NCBI GenBank assembly: GCA_013215505.1
Contig: JABSQZ010000012.1
Span: 62,001-126,000 of the forward strand
Origin: Oceanospirillaceae bacterium
GTDB lineage: Bacteria > Pseudomonadota > Gammaproteobacteria > Pseudomonadales > Balneatricaceae
DNA: 64,000 nt
Direction: 5' to 3'
Position numbers and translations under genes: made by a program. Of this stretch, positions 1 to 9,081 are shown piece by piece (within the stretch, counting starts at the first letter, position 1; the number at the start of each line of letters is the position of its first letter). The notes under the pieces are model-generated. The model was not told the DNA's origin. It made no database searches and saw nothing but the letters and a program-made list of their open reading frames with translations.

Positions 1-206
1 GCTGCCCTCCCCGTCCTGAAGCGCTGCTGTATGGGCTGACAATTTTACAAGAGGCCATTAAGAACGGAGACGCGAAACAGCGTCGGCCGCTGGGAAAAGT
101 AGTTACAGCAGAGCAAATCGAAGCTTTCGCCTGCCGCAATTTACGTGATGAAAAAAACGCCCAGCGTATCGCGATGACACAAATAGACAGTCCCGATGGA
201 GTATAG
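1..206 (+). CDS. nuoB: NADH-quinone oxidoreductase subunit B, 3' end (NuoB, partial)
   Basis: The reading frame enters from the left edge and ends with TAG at 204-206. The visible residues start with CPPRPEALLYGL, the NuoB motif that carries the last cysteine ligand of the N2 [4Fe-4S] cluster, and finish with QRIAMTQIDSPDGV, which resembles the end of E. coli NuoB. NuoB belongs to the peripheral arm of complex I, where N2 passes electrons to quinone. It lies 6 bp before nuoCD on the same strand, so this is the upstream part of a nuo operon. The N-terminal two thirds and nuoA are outside the window. Confidence 0.93.
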   Translation, partial: CPPRPEALLYGLTILQEAIKNGDAKQRRPLGKVVTAEQIEAFACRNLRDEKNAQRIAMTQIDSPDGV

Positions 207-212
207 AGGTCG

Positions 213-1973
213 ATGATGACAGAGGGTTCAGACAAAAAACAACAACTATTGTCAGCAATTACTCAGAAATTTGGCGAGCAGTTTATCACTGAGCAGGTAG
301 GCTGTGGTAGGGTCCTGACCTTTTGGGTCGCACAGACACAGCTGCAACAAGTACTGTGTTATCTACGCGATGGACCAGATAAATATCTGATGTTAGTGGA
401 CCTTTACGCCGTAGATGAAAGGCTGCGTCAGCACACCAGCGATCAGCCTAACTGCGATTTTAGTATTATCTATCAACTGTTATCGGTGCAGCACAACTTT
501 GATATCAGGATAAAGCTGGCACTGATAGGTGATTACCCTACCGCTGCCAGTATCTCAACACTGTGGCAAAACGCCAATTGGTACGAGCGGGAAATATGGG
601 ACATGTACGGTATTGTCTTCACCGGACACCCACTGCTGAAGAGAATTTTGACCCCACCCACTTTTGTCGGTCACCCGCTGCGCAAAGAGTTCCCCTGTCG
701 CGCCACTGAACAACCGCCCTTTAGCATGAACGAAGAACAACTAGAAGCAGAACAGCAGGCACTTAAGTTTGACCCGGCTGACTGGGGCATGAGTCGCCAA
801 TCGGCGGACTCAGATTTTATGTATTTAAACCTCGGGCCCAACCACCCCAGTGTGCATGGGGTATTTCGCATAGCCTTGCAGCTCAACGGCGAGCGCATCA
901 TAGATGCAGCTCCCGATATAGGTTATCACCATCGCGGCGCGGAAAAGATCGCTGAGCGCCAGACCTGGCATGGTTTTATTCCCTACACCGATCGCATCGA
1001 CTACTTAGGTGGGGTGATGAACAACCTGCCCTATGTATTAGCCATAGAACAGATGGCCAAGATTGAGGTTCCCGAGAGAGCGCAATGTATCAGAGTGATG
1101 TTGTCAGAGTGTTTTCGGATTCTCAGTCATATGCTGTTTTACGGCACTTTTGCTCAAGATCTGGGCCAGCTTTCGACTATTTTCTACCTGTTTATCGACC
1201 GTGAAAAACTGTTCGGCATCATCGAGGCCATCACCGGGGCGCGTATGCACCCAAGCTGGTTCAGGATAGGGGGTGTCGCTCAGGATTTGCCTCAGGGTTG
1301 GGATAAAATGATCCGTGAATTCATCGATTATTTTCCCGCCCGTTTAGACGAATACGATGTACTGACCATGGAAAACTCCATCATAAAAAAGCGTACTGTC
1401 GGCATCGGTCAGTACAGCAGCAAAGAAGCTCTGGAATGGGGAGTCACAGGTGCAGGTTTACGAGCGACAGGTATGGATTTTGACTTGCGTAAAGCCCGTC
1501 CCTACAGCGGTTACCAGCAATATGAATTTGAAATCCCCACTGCCGACAACGGTGATTGTTACGACCGCTGTTGGGTGCGGGTACAGGAAATGCGCCAGAG
1601 CTTAAAAATTATCCGACAGTGCTTAGATAACATGCCAGCAGGTGCATATAAAGCCTCACATCCACTAACCACTCCGCCAATGATAGATAAAAGTAAGCAA
1701 GATATAGAAACTCAGATTCAACATTTTCTGAATGTCAGCTGGGGACCTGTGATGCCCCCAGCAGAATCCTTTGTCGCTGTGGAGGCCACTAAAGGGATTA
1801 ACGGTTATACCTTGTACAGTGATGGCTCCAATACCAGCTACAGGACTCGCATCAGAACACCTTCGTTTCCCCACTTGCAAATGATACCTCATCTGTCACG
1901 TGGGGTTTTGCTTCCAGACTTGATCGCTATTATTGCCAGTATCGATTTTGTTATGGCTGATGTAGACAGGTGA
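213..1973 (+). CDS. nuoCD: NADH-quinone oxidoreductase subunit C/D fusion (NuoCD)
   Basis: 586 residues. Roughly residues 1-175 are the NuoC (30 kDa) domain, with [12 protein letters not shown] and [10 protein letters not shown]. Residues 195-586 are the NuoD (49 kDa) domain, with [23 protein letters not shown] and the C-terminal [11 protein letters not shown]. The fused form is the arrangement seen in E. coli and many Gammaproteobacteria; separate C and D genes are usual elsewhere. NuoD and NuoB form the quinone site. Two ATGs stand side by side at 213 and 216, and a GAGG just upstream could serve either. NuoE follows after 4 bp. Confidence 0.97.
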   Translation: MMTEGSDKKQQLLSAITQKFGEQFITEQVGCGRVLTFWVAQTQLQQVLCYLRDGPDKYLMLVDLYAVDERLRQHTSDQPNCDFSIIYQLLSVQHNFDIRIKLALIGDYPTAASISTLWQNANWYEREIWDMYGIVFTGHPLLKRILTPPTFVGHPLRKEFPCRATEQPPFSMNEEQLEAEQQALKFDPADWGMSRQSADSDFMYLNLGPNHPSVHGVFRIALQLNGERIIDAAPDIGYHHRGAEKIAERQTWHGFIPYTDRIDYLGGVMNNLPYVLAIEQMAKIEVPERAQCIRVMLSECFRILSHMLFYGTFAQDLGQLSTIFYLFIDREKLFGIIEAITGARMHPSWFRIGGVAQDLPQGWDKMIREFIDYFPARLDEYDVLTMENSIIKKRTVGIGQYSSKEALEWGVTGAGLRATGMDFDLRKARPYSGYQQYEFEIPTADNGDCYDRCWVRVQEMRQSLKIIRQCLDNMPAGAYKASHPLTTPPMIDKSKQDIETQIQHFLNVSWGPVMPPAESFVAVEATKGINGYTLYSDGSNTSYRTRIRTPSFPHLQMIPHLSRGVLLPDLIAIIASIDFVMADVDR

Positions 1974-1977
1974 CTTA

Positions 1978-2550
1978 ATGAAAAATGACCTTGTAAACCA
2001 ACAGCAGATACAAACTGACAAGCAGCAGTTGCAACAACTATTGTCGGTACAGGAAAAAAGCGAAATAGATCAGTTACTGGCTCACTATCCTCAGCCAGGA
2101 GGCGCCTGTATCGACGCGTTGGCGATAGTGCAAAAGTATCGCGGTTGGGTCAGCGATCAGGCCATCGCTGCACTGGCAGAACATATGGGTATTTCTCTGT
2201 CCGAGCTGGAATCGGTGGCCACTTTTTATAATCTGATTTTTCGCCTGCCAGTGGGCAGAGTGCTGATGCACCCCTGCAATGGCATCAGTTGTCAGTTATT
2301 AGGTTATAAAAAAATCCAACAGCAACTACAGACAGCACTGCAGATTCAAGAGGGTGAAACCTGTGCAGACGGACAAATTACTTTGATATCCCTGCCCTGT
2401 TTAGGAGCCTGCGATAAAGCCCCGGTGATGTTGGTCCGCGAAGCCATGGTCGATGGCCTGCCAGGCACTAGCAGCGAGAGTTTGCTGGTTAATCTGCACT
2501 GTTCAGAACTCGAACTGTTATTACAACAATTCAAGGAGAGTGCCGTATGA
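1978..2550 (+). CDS. nuoE: NADH-quinone oxidoreductase subunit E (NuoE)
   Basis: 190 residues, slightly longer than E. coli NuoE (166). It has the thioredoxin-like [2Fe-2S] fold of the NADH dehydrogenase module. The four ligands are visible as C100 and C105 (HPCNGISC) and C141 and C145 (LPCLGAC), holding cluster N1a. It pairs with NuoF. The start lies 4 bp after nuoCD, and the stop overlaps the nuoF start as ATGA, which suggests translational coupling. Confidence 0.95.
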   Translation: MKNDLVNQQQIQTDKQQLQQLLSVQEKSEIDQLLAHYPQPGGACIDALAIVQKYRGWVSDQAIAALAEHMGISLSELESVATFYNLIFRLPVGRVLMHPCNGISCQLLGYKKIQQQLQTALQIQEGETCADGQITLISLPCLGACDKAPVMLVREAMVDGLPGTSSESLLVNLHCSELELLLQQFKESAV

Positions 2551-3833
2551 ATGTCACTCAAGCGCCCTCTCTGCCGCTTACTCAGCATCTTAACCTACAG
2601 CAACCGTTGGATTTATCCGCCTACCGAGAACAGGGAGGCTATCTGGGATTCAGTGCTGCACTAGAGCAGAGCAGCGATGCTGTTTTGCAGATTATTAAAG
2701 ATTCAAACTTGCGTGGTCGCGGCGGTGCCGGATTTCCCACCGGTATGAAATGGAGTTTTGTACCCACAGTAACCGATAGCTCTGAGCCCAGATATTTAGT
2801 GGCAAATGCCGACGAGATGGAACCTGGTGCCTTCAAGGATCGCTGGTTAATGGAGGGGGCTCCGCATCAGCTGATCGAGGGTATGTTAATCGCCGCGCAC
2901 ACTATCGCGGCCAATGTCGGTTATATTTTTTTACGCAATGAATACACAATAGCGGCCAAACGCTTGCAACAAGCAATTGATGAGTGCAGAAGCGCCGGCT
3001 TACTGGGAAATAATATCCAAGGTTCAGCCATGAACTTTGATTTGCATATACACACCAGCGCCGGCCGTTATATCTGCGGAGAAGAGACAGCTTTAATTAA
3101 TGCCTTAGAAGGCAAACGTGCCATACCCAGAGCTAAGCCTCCTTTTCCGCAAGTGGCCGGGCTCTGGGGCAAACCCACCATCGTTAACAACGTGGAAACG
3201 TTTTATAACTTGCCCAACATAGTGTTATTTGGTGCCCAGTGGTATCAGTCGCTCGGCGCCCATGAAGATGCTGGCACTAAAATTTACGGAGTCAGTGGTC
3301 GGGTGAAACATCCAGGCCTATGGGAGCTGCCAATGGGCACTAGCTTGCGCGAGATTATTGAGCAACGCGCCGGAGGCATGAGCGATGGCTATCAATTACG
3401 GGCATATCAGCCAGGGGGCGGCTCCACGGACTTTTTGTTGCCTGAGCATTTGGACACACCGATGGACTACAACAGTATCAGCGCGGTAGGCAGTCGCATG
3501 GGCACCGGCACTGTAATTGTCTTAGACGATAAAAATTGCCCCATAGATATGATCTTGAACTTAGTCTCGTTCTTTGCACAGGAGTCCTGCGGCTGGTGTA
3601 CCCCTTGCCGGGAGGGCTTACCCAGTGCCAGTTATCTACTCTCGGAGATAGAAAATGGCCGGGGGAAAATGTCTGATTTAGATTACCTGGAAGATATTCT
3701 GCAACTGGTCAGTTTTGGTAATACTTTTTGTGCACTGGCCCCAGGGGCGGCAGAACCTCTACAGAGCGGACTGAAGTTTTTTCAGCGCGAGTTTGAACAA
3801 CACATCCAGCAGCAATGCTGTCCATACAAATGA
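2547..3833 (+). CDS. nuoF: NADH-quinone oxidoreductase subunit F (NuoF), NADH/FMN-binding
   Basis: 428 residues, close to the family length (E. coli 445). The N-terminal half has the glycine-rich FMN/NADH signature RGRGGAGFPTGMKW. The C-terminal half carries the N3 [4Fe-4S] ligands C348, C351, C354 (SCGWCTPC) and C395 (FCALAPGA). It takes electrons from NADH through FMN into the iron-sulfur chain. The ATG at 2547 overlaps the nuoE stop and is preceded by AAGGAGAG at about 2532. A 71-bp gap separates it from nuoG, one of the larger gaps in the operon. Confidence 0.96.
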   Translation: MNVTQAPSLPLTQHLNLQQPLDLSAYREQGGYLGFSAALEQSSDAVLQIIKDSNLRGRGGAGFPTGMKWSFVPTVTDSSEPRYLVANADEMEPGAFKDRWLMEGAPHQLIEGMLIAAHTIAANVGYIFLRNEYTIAAKRLQQAIDECRSAGLLGNNIQGSAMNFDLHIHTSAGRYICGEETALINALEGKRAIPRAKPPFPQVAGLWGKPTIVNNVETFYNLPNIVLFGAQWYQSLGAHEDAGTKIYGVSGRVKHPGLWELPMGTSLREIIEQRAGGMSDGYQLRAYQPGGGSTDFLLPEHLDTPMDYNSISAVGSRMGTGTVIVLDDKNCPIDMILNLVSFFAQESCGWCTPCREGLPSASYLLSEIENGRGKMSDLDYLEDILQLVSFGNTFCALAPGAAEPLQSGLKFFQREFEQHIQQQCCPYK

Positions 3834-3904
3834 GTCATGGTCATGGCATTTACATAGATAGTGACCAAAGTAAAAGTTAGTTTCTTAAATCATGGGGTTG
3901 AAGC

Positions 3905-6670
3905 ATGCCAGAGATCAACATAGACGGCAAAACTTACCAGGTTGCAGCAGGAAAAAACCTGCTGCAGGCTTGTCAGGAGTTAAAATTGCAGCTGCCCTAT
4001 TTTTGTTGGCATCCAGCGTTAGACTCTGTTGGCTCCTGTCGTCAATGTGCCGTGTTAATGTTTCAAAACGATGAGGATACCCGCGGTCGTATCACTATGG
4101 CTTGTATGACCGCCGTTGCCGACGGACAAAGGTTTTCCATTGAGGCAAGCAAGGCACAAAAGTTTCGTCAGCTCTGTATAGAAGCCACCATGACCGGACA
4201 CCCTCATGATTGCCCGGTATGCGAGGAAGCCGGCGAATGTCATTTGCAGGACATGACCTTGATCAGTGGGCATATAGAACGTCGCTTTCAGGGGCCTAAG
4301 AGAACCCATAAAAACCAATATCTCGGCCCTTTCATCAATCATGAAATGAATCGCTGTATCGCCTGCTACCGCTGCGTGCGCTATTACCGGGACTACTCTG
4401 GCGGCACTGACTTGAATGTATTTGCCAGTCGTAACAACGTCTATTTTGGTCGCGCCGAAGCGGGAATATTGGACAGTGAGTTCAGCGGTAACTTAGTGGA
4501 AGTTTGCCCTACCGGTGTGTTCACCGACAAAACTTATAGCCAGCACTACTCACGCAAGTGGGATTTGCAATCTTCCCCGGCTGTCTGTGTGCACTGCAGT
4601 GTCGGCTGCAATATATTCCCTGCAGAGCGCGATGGCATTCTTAGAAGAGTAACTAACCGATATCACCCGGATCTCAACGGGCATTTTCTCTGCGACAGGG
4701 GGCGTTTCGGCTATGATTTTGTCAACCATGCAAAGCGCACTGAGCACGCCTGGCAGCGCAATAACAGCAGCCAAACTACCGAACAGTTAACTAGCCAACA
4801 GGCTCTGGATAGCTTTAGCTCTTACCTGGGAAATACCGAACAGCTCCTAGCTATAGGTTCCTCGCGCAGTTCATTAGAAAATAATTTTTGTCTGCAGAGC
4901 TTAGTCGGCGCTGAGAATTTTTACTCGGATAATAGCGCTCAGCTAGAAACACAATTACACAACTTGTTGTGTTACTACCGAGATATTCAGCCGAGTTCAG
5001 ACTTGAAAAAATTGGAGGCCAGTGACGCTGTTTTATTAATAGGCGCAGACGTCACCCAGAGCGCACCGCGTATTGCATTGTCGATCCGGCAGATGATTAA
5101 GAACGCCGGCATAGCCAAAGCAGCCACTATTGGCGTGGCTTATTGGAGTGCCGCTGAAGTACAAAATATCAGGCAGGATCTCAAATCGCCACTGCATATA
5201 ATCAGCAACCACAGTACCCGCTTAGACGATGTTGCCTGCAGCATCGATAACAGTCACCCTGCGCAACAACTTGCCTTAATCAATAAAATTTGCAGTTATT
5301 TGTCTGAAGATAAGTCCAGCGATGCTGAAGTTTCTATACAGGAAAACTCCATTGCAGCCAGAGCTAAGGCTATTTCTCAGGATCTGTTGCGGGCAGAAAA
5401 GCCCTTTATCGTCACCGACATCCATGCTGGTCAATCTGTTGAGTTGTTTGTGGCCAGCTTGAAATTGTCTGCAATTCTCTATCGACAGAATAAACATGCC
5501 GGGCTGATCTGTGCTGTTCCTTGGGCCAACAGTTTGGGTTTGGCGCTACTCAATAGCCGCCAGCAAAATTTAGATTCTGTGCTGCAAAGGTTAGAGCAGC
5601 GAACAGTAAAGACCTTAGTCATTTTAGAAACTGATCTGTATCGCTATTGCCCGACAGAAAAGATGGACCTATTACTGGCCGATGTGGCCAATATTATTGT
5701 CCTGGATCACTTGATCACCCCCAGCGCCGAACAGGCAGATTTACTGCTGCCTAGCGCCAGTTTCGCCGAGCAACACGGTAGTTGGGTCAATTTTGAAGCG
5801 CGATTACAAAACTCAGTAAAGTGTTTCACACCCGCGAAACAGCGACGCCCGGCCCATAGATGGCTGACAGCGAACACCCCTTTTCACAGTATCGTTAAAG
5901 ACTTATCGGGTGTTGCTGATTGCCTGAGTGATCTACCGTCTCTGTACTCAATTCAATCTGCAGATTTTCACAGCGCCCGCAAAACAGTCCGCGAATCCGG
6001 ACGAACTGCATTACACTCTTATATAGATATCAAAGATATACAGCCAGAAATTGATCTCGATTCTAATTACCAGCACTCTCAGGAAGGGGTTGCCAGTAAT
6101 CTTGATGCCAGCCAATCACCGGCCTATATCTGGTCTCCGGGCTGGAATTCCAGCGAGTCCCTGAACCAGTTTCAGCACAGCGTATCAGGTGCGATACAAG
6201 GGGCCCACCCTGGGTTGCTGCTCTTTGCTAAGGGCCAAGCAGATAGCACTTGTGTCGCAGAAAACCAGCCGGCTGACTCAATCAAAGATCCGCCAGCGGA
6301 CAGTAAAAGCCTGCTCAGAGCATTGCCCTATCAACATATTTTTGCCGATGAAGAACTTTCCAGTTACGTCGCCAATATCAAGCAGCTCAGCCCAACAGAT
6401 AGCATTAAAATCAATGCTTTGCAGGCACAGCGTTTAGGACTTGTCGCCAACCAGCTGCTGGATTATTGTTTTGCCGCTGCCAACGGATCATTGATTGAAA
6501 ACAATCAGACACAGCGCACAGCTGCATTGCCATTATCGATCGACGACAGTATTGCCACTGGCGTTGTATTACTGCCCGCACTGCTATTGCAGCGCGCGGC
6601 TGTCAGCGGTGATTGTTGGCTTAAATTGGCAGCTATCGACAGCGCTGCCGAGGAGTCCGCTGATGCATGA
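3905..6670 (+). CDS. nuoG: NADH-quinone oxidoreductase subunit G (NuoG)
   Basis: 921 residues (E. coli 908). All iron-sulfur ligands can be placed: [2Fe-2S] N1b at C34, C45, C48, C67; N5 at H99, C103, C106, C112; N4 at C151, C154, C157, C201; and the off-path cluster N7 at C228, C231, C235, C263. N7 is absent from many NuoG proteins but present in E. coli. The rest is a molybdopterin-oxidoreductase-like fold without evident cofactor use; residues 640-921 are poorly conserved. The last codons overlap the nuoH start by 8 bp. Confidence 0.95.
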   Translation: MPEINIDGKTYQVAAGKNLLQACQELKLQLPYFCWHPALDSVGSCRQCAVLMFQNDEDTRGRITMACMTAVADGQRFSIEASKAQKFRQLCIEATMTGHPHDCPVCEEAGECHLQDMTLISGHIERRFQGPKRTHKNQYLGPFINHEMNRCIACYRCVRYYRDYSGGTDLNVFASRNNVYFGRAEAGILDSEFSGNLVEVCPTGVFTDKTYSQHYSRKWDLQSSPAVCVHCSVGCNIFPAERDGILRRVTNRYHPDLNGHFLCDRGRFGYDFVNHAKRTEHAWQRNNSSQTTEQLTSQQALDSFSSYLGNTEQLLAIGSSRSSLENNFCLQSLVGAENFYSDNSAQLETQLHNLLCYYRDIQPSSDLKKLEASDAVLLIGADVTQSAPRIALSIRQMIKNAGIAKAATIGVAYWSAAEVQNIRQDLKSPLHIISNHSTRLDDVACSIDNSHPAQQLALINKICSYLSEDKSSDAEVSIQENSIAARAKAISQDLLRAEKPFIVTDIHAGQSVELFVASLKLSAILYRQNKHAGLICAVPWANSLGLALLNSRQQNLDSVLQRLEQRTVKTLVILETDLYRYCPTEKMDLLLADVANIIVLDHLITPSAEQADLLLPSASFAEQHGSWVNFEARLQNSVKCFTPAKQRRPAHRWLTANTPFHSIVKDLSGVADCLSDLPSLYSIQSADFHSARKTVRESGRTALHSYIDIKDIQPEIDLDSNYQHSQEGVASNLDASQSPAYIWSPGWNSSESLNQFQHSVSGAIQGAHPGLLLFAKGQADSTCVAENQPADSIKDPPADSKSLLRALPYQHIFADEELSSYVANIKQLSPTDSIKINALQAQRLGLVANQLLDYCFAAANGSLIENNQTQRTAALPLSIDDSIATGVVLLPALLLQRAAVSGDCWLKLAAIDSAAEESADA

Positions 6671-7604
6671 ACTAGTGACACCAGTGATTATATTGCTGAT
6701 TCTGCTGCTCAGCGCCGCCACATTGACCTGGGTTGAGCGGCGTATTTTGGGTCTGTGGCAGGACAGGTACGGACCCAACCGGGTTGGCCCTTTTGGCTTG
6801 CTGCAAGTAGTTGCGGACATGATCAAACTATTTACCAAAGAGGATTGGATACCCCCCTTTGCCGACAAAGTGATTTTTGTTATCGCCCCTATGATAGTCA
6901 TGATCATGATGTTGCTGGGGTTCGCGATTATCCCCTTTAGTCCGCAGTTGCAAATTGTCGATTTTGATAATGGTCTGCTGTTTTTTCTGGCAATCAGCTC
7001 ACTGTCTGTATACAGCGTAATGCTGGCAGGCTTTTCCTCCAACAGCAAATATGCATTATTTGGTGCGCTGCGAGCCACCGCGCAGATGATTAGTTACGAA
7101 GTGTTTATGGGGCTGTCAGTGATGGGCGTGGTTATTTTGAGTGGCAGTTTCAGCTTGCGTGAGATAGTCGAAGCACAATCGGAACAATGGTTTTTTATCC
7201 CGCAGATAGTCGCGCTGGGGATTTTTATCATCGCCGGTATCGCCGAGAGCCACCGCGCTCCCTTTGACCTTCCCGAGGCGGAGCATGAGATTGTCGCCGG
7301 TTTTCACACTGAGTATTCCAGTATGAAATTTGGCATGTTCTTTATCGGTGAGTATTTAGGGGTGATATTGATCTCGGCGATGATAGTGACTTTGTTTTTC
7401 GGCGGCTGGCAGGGCCCTTTCCTGCCGCCAATACTGTGGTTTTTATTAAAGACCAGTGTCTTTGTGCTGTTCTTTATTTTGCTGCGCGCCGCAACGCCCA
7501 GACCCAGATACGATCAGTTAATGTCTTTCGGCTGGAAGTACATGCTGCCGCTGGCGCTGCTTAATCTATTGCTGACCGGGGCCTATCGCTTATGGACCCA
7601 ATAA
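6663..7604 (+). CDS. nuoH: NADH-quinone oxidoreductase subunit H (NuoH)
   Basis: 313 residues with about eight membrane helices. NuoH is the membrane subunit that forms the quinone-entry channel. Diagnostic stretches are WVERRILGLWQDRYGPNRVGP, KEDWIPPFADKVIF, the acidic loop RAPFDLPEAEHEIVAGFHTE and RPRYDQLMSFGWK. The open frame extends upstream to 6495, but ATG 6663 is chosen because it gives the family's N-terminus (MHELVTPVII), has GAGGAG about 10 bases upstream, and leaves only an 8-bp overlap with nuoG. Confidence 0.95.
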   Translation: MHELVTPVIILLILLLSAATLTWVERRILGLWQDRYGPNRVGPFGLLQVVADMIKLFTKEDWIPPFADKVIFVIAPMIVMIMMLLGFAIIPFSPQLQIVDFDNGLLFFLAISSLSVYSVMLAGFSSNSKYALFGALRATAQMISYEVFMGLSVMGVVILSGSFSLREIVEAQSEQWFFIPQIVALGIFIIAGIAESHRAPFDLPEAEHEIVAGFHTEYSSMKFGMFFIGEYLGVILISAMIVTLFFGGWQGPFLPPILWFLLKTSVFVLFFILLRAATPRPRYDQLMSFGWKYMLPLALLNLLLTGAYRLWTQ

Positions 7605-7631
7605 TATTACCCGATATGTGGAGTTTGACAC

Positions 7632-8147
7632 ATGAAAAGTCAACTTAAGACACTGGCCAAGGTTTTAAAACACAGCTTTAGCTCATTAGATACAGTGCAA
7701 TATCCGGAGCAACAGCCCTACCTGGCACCGCGCTATCGCGGCAGAATAGTTCTCACCAGAGATCCCGACGGCGTGGAGCGCTGCGTCGCCTGTAATTTAT
7801 GCGCCACAGTCTGTCCGGTTGATTGCATCGCCCTGCAAAAAACCGAACTGGAAGATGGCCGCTGGATCGCACAAACCTTTGATATAAATTTTGCCCGCTG
7901 CATTATGTGTGGTTTTTGTGAGGAGGCCTGCCCTACTCACGCTATCCAACTGACCCCAGATTTTGAAATGGCCGAATACGATCGACAGAACTTATTGTAC
8001 CGCAAAGAGCATTTACTCATCGATGGCACCGGCAAGTATCACGATTACAATTTCTATCAGATCAGTGGCAAGCAAATAGCGGGGAAAGCTAAAGGTGCAG
8101 CCGACAACGAGTTACCGCCGGTTGATATCAAGAGCCTGCTACCATGA
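7632..8147 (+). CDS. nuoI: NADH-quinone oxidoreductase subunit I (NuoI), 2x[4Fe-4S] ferredoxin
   Basis: 171 residues (E. coli 180). Two four-cysteine motifs hold clusters N6a and N6b: C51, C54, C57, C61 ([11 protein letters not shown]) and C90, C93, C96, C100 ([11 protein letters not shown]). The subunit carries electrons from NuoG to N2 in NuoB. An amphipathic N-terminal stretch probably lies on the membrane. The stop overlaps the nuoJ start as ATGA. Confidence 0.96.
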   Translation: MKSQLKTLAKVLKHSFSSLDTVQYPEQQPYLAPRYRGRIVLTRDPDGVERCVACNLCATVCPVDCIALQKTELEDGRWIAQTFDINFARCIMCGFCEEACPTHAIQLTPDFEMAEYDRQNLLYRKEHLLIDGTGKYHDYNFYQISGKQIAGKAKGAADNELPPVDIKSLLP

Positions 8148-8662
8148 TTGATACTCTGTTTTATATTGCCGCAGCGGTTGCTCTACTAGCGGCAGTGCTC
8201 ACGGTCACGCGGCATAATGCGGTGCACGCCTTGCTGTACTTAGTGATTACTATGCTGGCGATATCACTGATTTTCTTTTTACTCGGTGCCGCCTTTGCCG
8301 CAGCGCTGCAAATCATTGTCTACGCTGGCGCGATCATGGTGTTGTTTGTATTTGTCACTATGATGTTGCATCAAGGTGACCTGAGTATTCGCCAAGAGGC
8401 GCAATTATATCGACCCTCCCAGTCATTTGGCGCCATCTTATTGAGCTGTATTCTACTACTGGAAACTTTATATTTACTGGCCCCGGTGCTATTTGCACAA
8501 CAGGCAGCTGCCAATGCATTAAATATAATCGGCGCTAAACAAATAGGGTTGCAACTTTTTGGTCCCTACCTGCTACTGGTAGAAATAGCAGCGCTATTGT
8601 TACTGACTGCATTGATAGGTGCTTTCCATATAGGAAGACGCCACCAGGAGAGTCCGACATGA
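8144..8662 (+). CDS. nuoJ: NADH-quinone oxidoreductase subunit J (NuoJ)
   Basis: 172 residues, five predicted membrane helices. It shows the ND6-family stretches [20 protein letters not shown] and [21 protein letters not shown]. It is a proton-channel membrane subunit of complex I. The start overlaps nuoI (ATGA). Its own stop overlaps an ATG at 8659 that belongs to a duplicated copy of the nuoJ/nuoK junction (see 8585-8766), so the authentic nuoK start is 101 bp downstream rather than directly overlapping. Confidence 0.94.
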   Translation: MIDTLFYIAAAVALLAAVLTVTRHNAVHALLYLVITMLAISLIFFLLGAAFAAALQIIVYAGAIMVLFVFVTMMLHQGDLSIRQEAQLYRPSQSFGAILLSCILLLETLYLLAPVLFAQQAAANALNIIGAKQIGLQLFGPYLLLVEIAALLLLTALIGAFHIGRRHQESPT

Positions 8663-8766
8663 TTTTTCCAGTGCAGTTGAGGGTACCAATAGCAGCGCTA
8701 TTACTACTGACTGACTTAACAAGTGCATTTCATACAGGAAGACGCCACCAGGAGAGTCCGACATGA
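8585..8766 (+). repeat. Diverged tandem duplication of the nuoJ 3' end and nuoK start site (period 104 bp)
   Basis: 8585-8662 and 8689-8766 are direct repeats offset by exactly 104 bp. Both begin atagcagcgctatt, and both end in an essentially identical stretch of about 30 bases that holds gacgccacc, the ribosome site AGGAG and the ATGA start/stop overlap. The middle parts have diverged by scattered substitutions. Copy 1 is the real nuoJ end; copy 2 lies directly before nuoK and supplies its ribosome site. Weak similarity extends some 20 bp further upstream. Confidence 0.9.
8659..8766 (+). CDS. Putative 35-residue mini-ORF made by the nuoJ/nuoK junction duplication
   Basis: The duplicated ATG at 8659 opens a 35-codon frame. 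Its last 25 residues (ending [12 protein letters not shown]) copy the NuoJ C-terminus ([12 protein letters not shown]) with few changes. The frame ends in TGA overlapping the nuoK ATG, so an unbroken chain of ATGA couplings nuoJ, mini-ORF, nuoK is kept. The start has the same AGGAG site that serves nuoK. It may be translated only as a coupling device. No function is known, and expression is inference. Confidence 0.4.
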   Translation: MIFPVQLRVPIAALLLLTDLTSAFHTGRRHQESPT

Positions 8767-9068
8767 TCCCCTTAGAACACATACTGATTTTCAGTATTAG
8801 CTTGTTCGTCATTGGTGTGTTTGGAATTTTAGTACGCCGCAACTTACTGTTTATTTTGATTTCCATCGAAATAATGCTCAACGCCGTTGCTGTGCTGTTC
8901 GTGGCTGCAGGCAATTATCACAATAATGCCGATGGTCAGATTATGTATTTATTGATTCTTACCTTAGCCGCCTCAGAAGTCGCTGTAGGTCTGGGATTGG
9001 TGATTCAAATGTATCGGCGCACGCTGTCTCTGGATGTCGACCAGCTGGCAAGCATGAACGAGCAATAG
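8763..9068 (+). CDS. nuoK: NADH-quinone oxidoreductase subunit K (NuoK)
   Basis: 101 residues, three membrane helices, matching the family length. It has the ND4L signature RRNLLFILISIEIMLNA with the conserved membrane glutamate, and a second glutamate in LTLAASEVAVGLGL; both lie on the proton path of complex I. The start ATG at 8763 has AGGAG 8 bases upstream, inside the second copy of the 104-bp repeat. nuoL follows after 13 bp. Confidence 0.95.
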   Translation: MIPLEHILIFSISLFVIGVFGILVRRNLLFILISIEIMLNAVAVLFVAAGNYHNNADGQIMYLLILTLAASEVAVGLGLVIQMYRRTLSLDVDQLASMNEQ

Positions 9069-9081
9069 TCAGGAGATAAAA

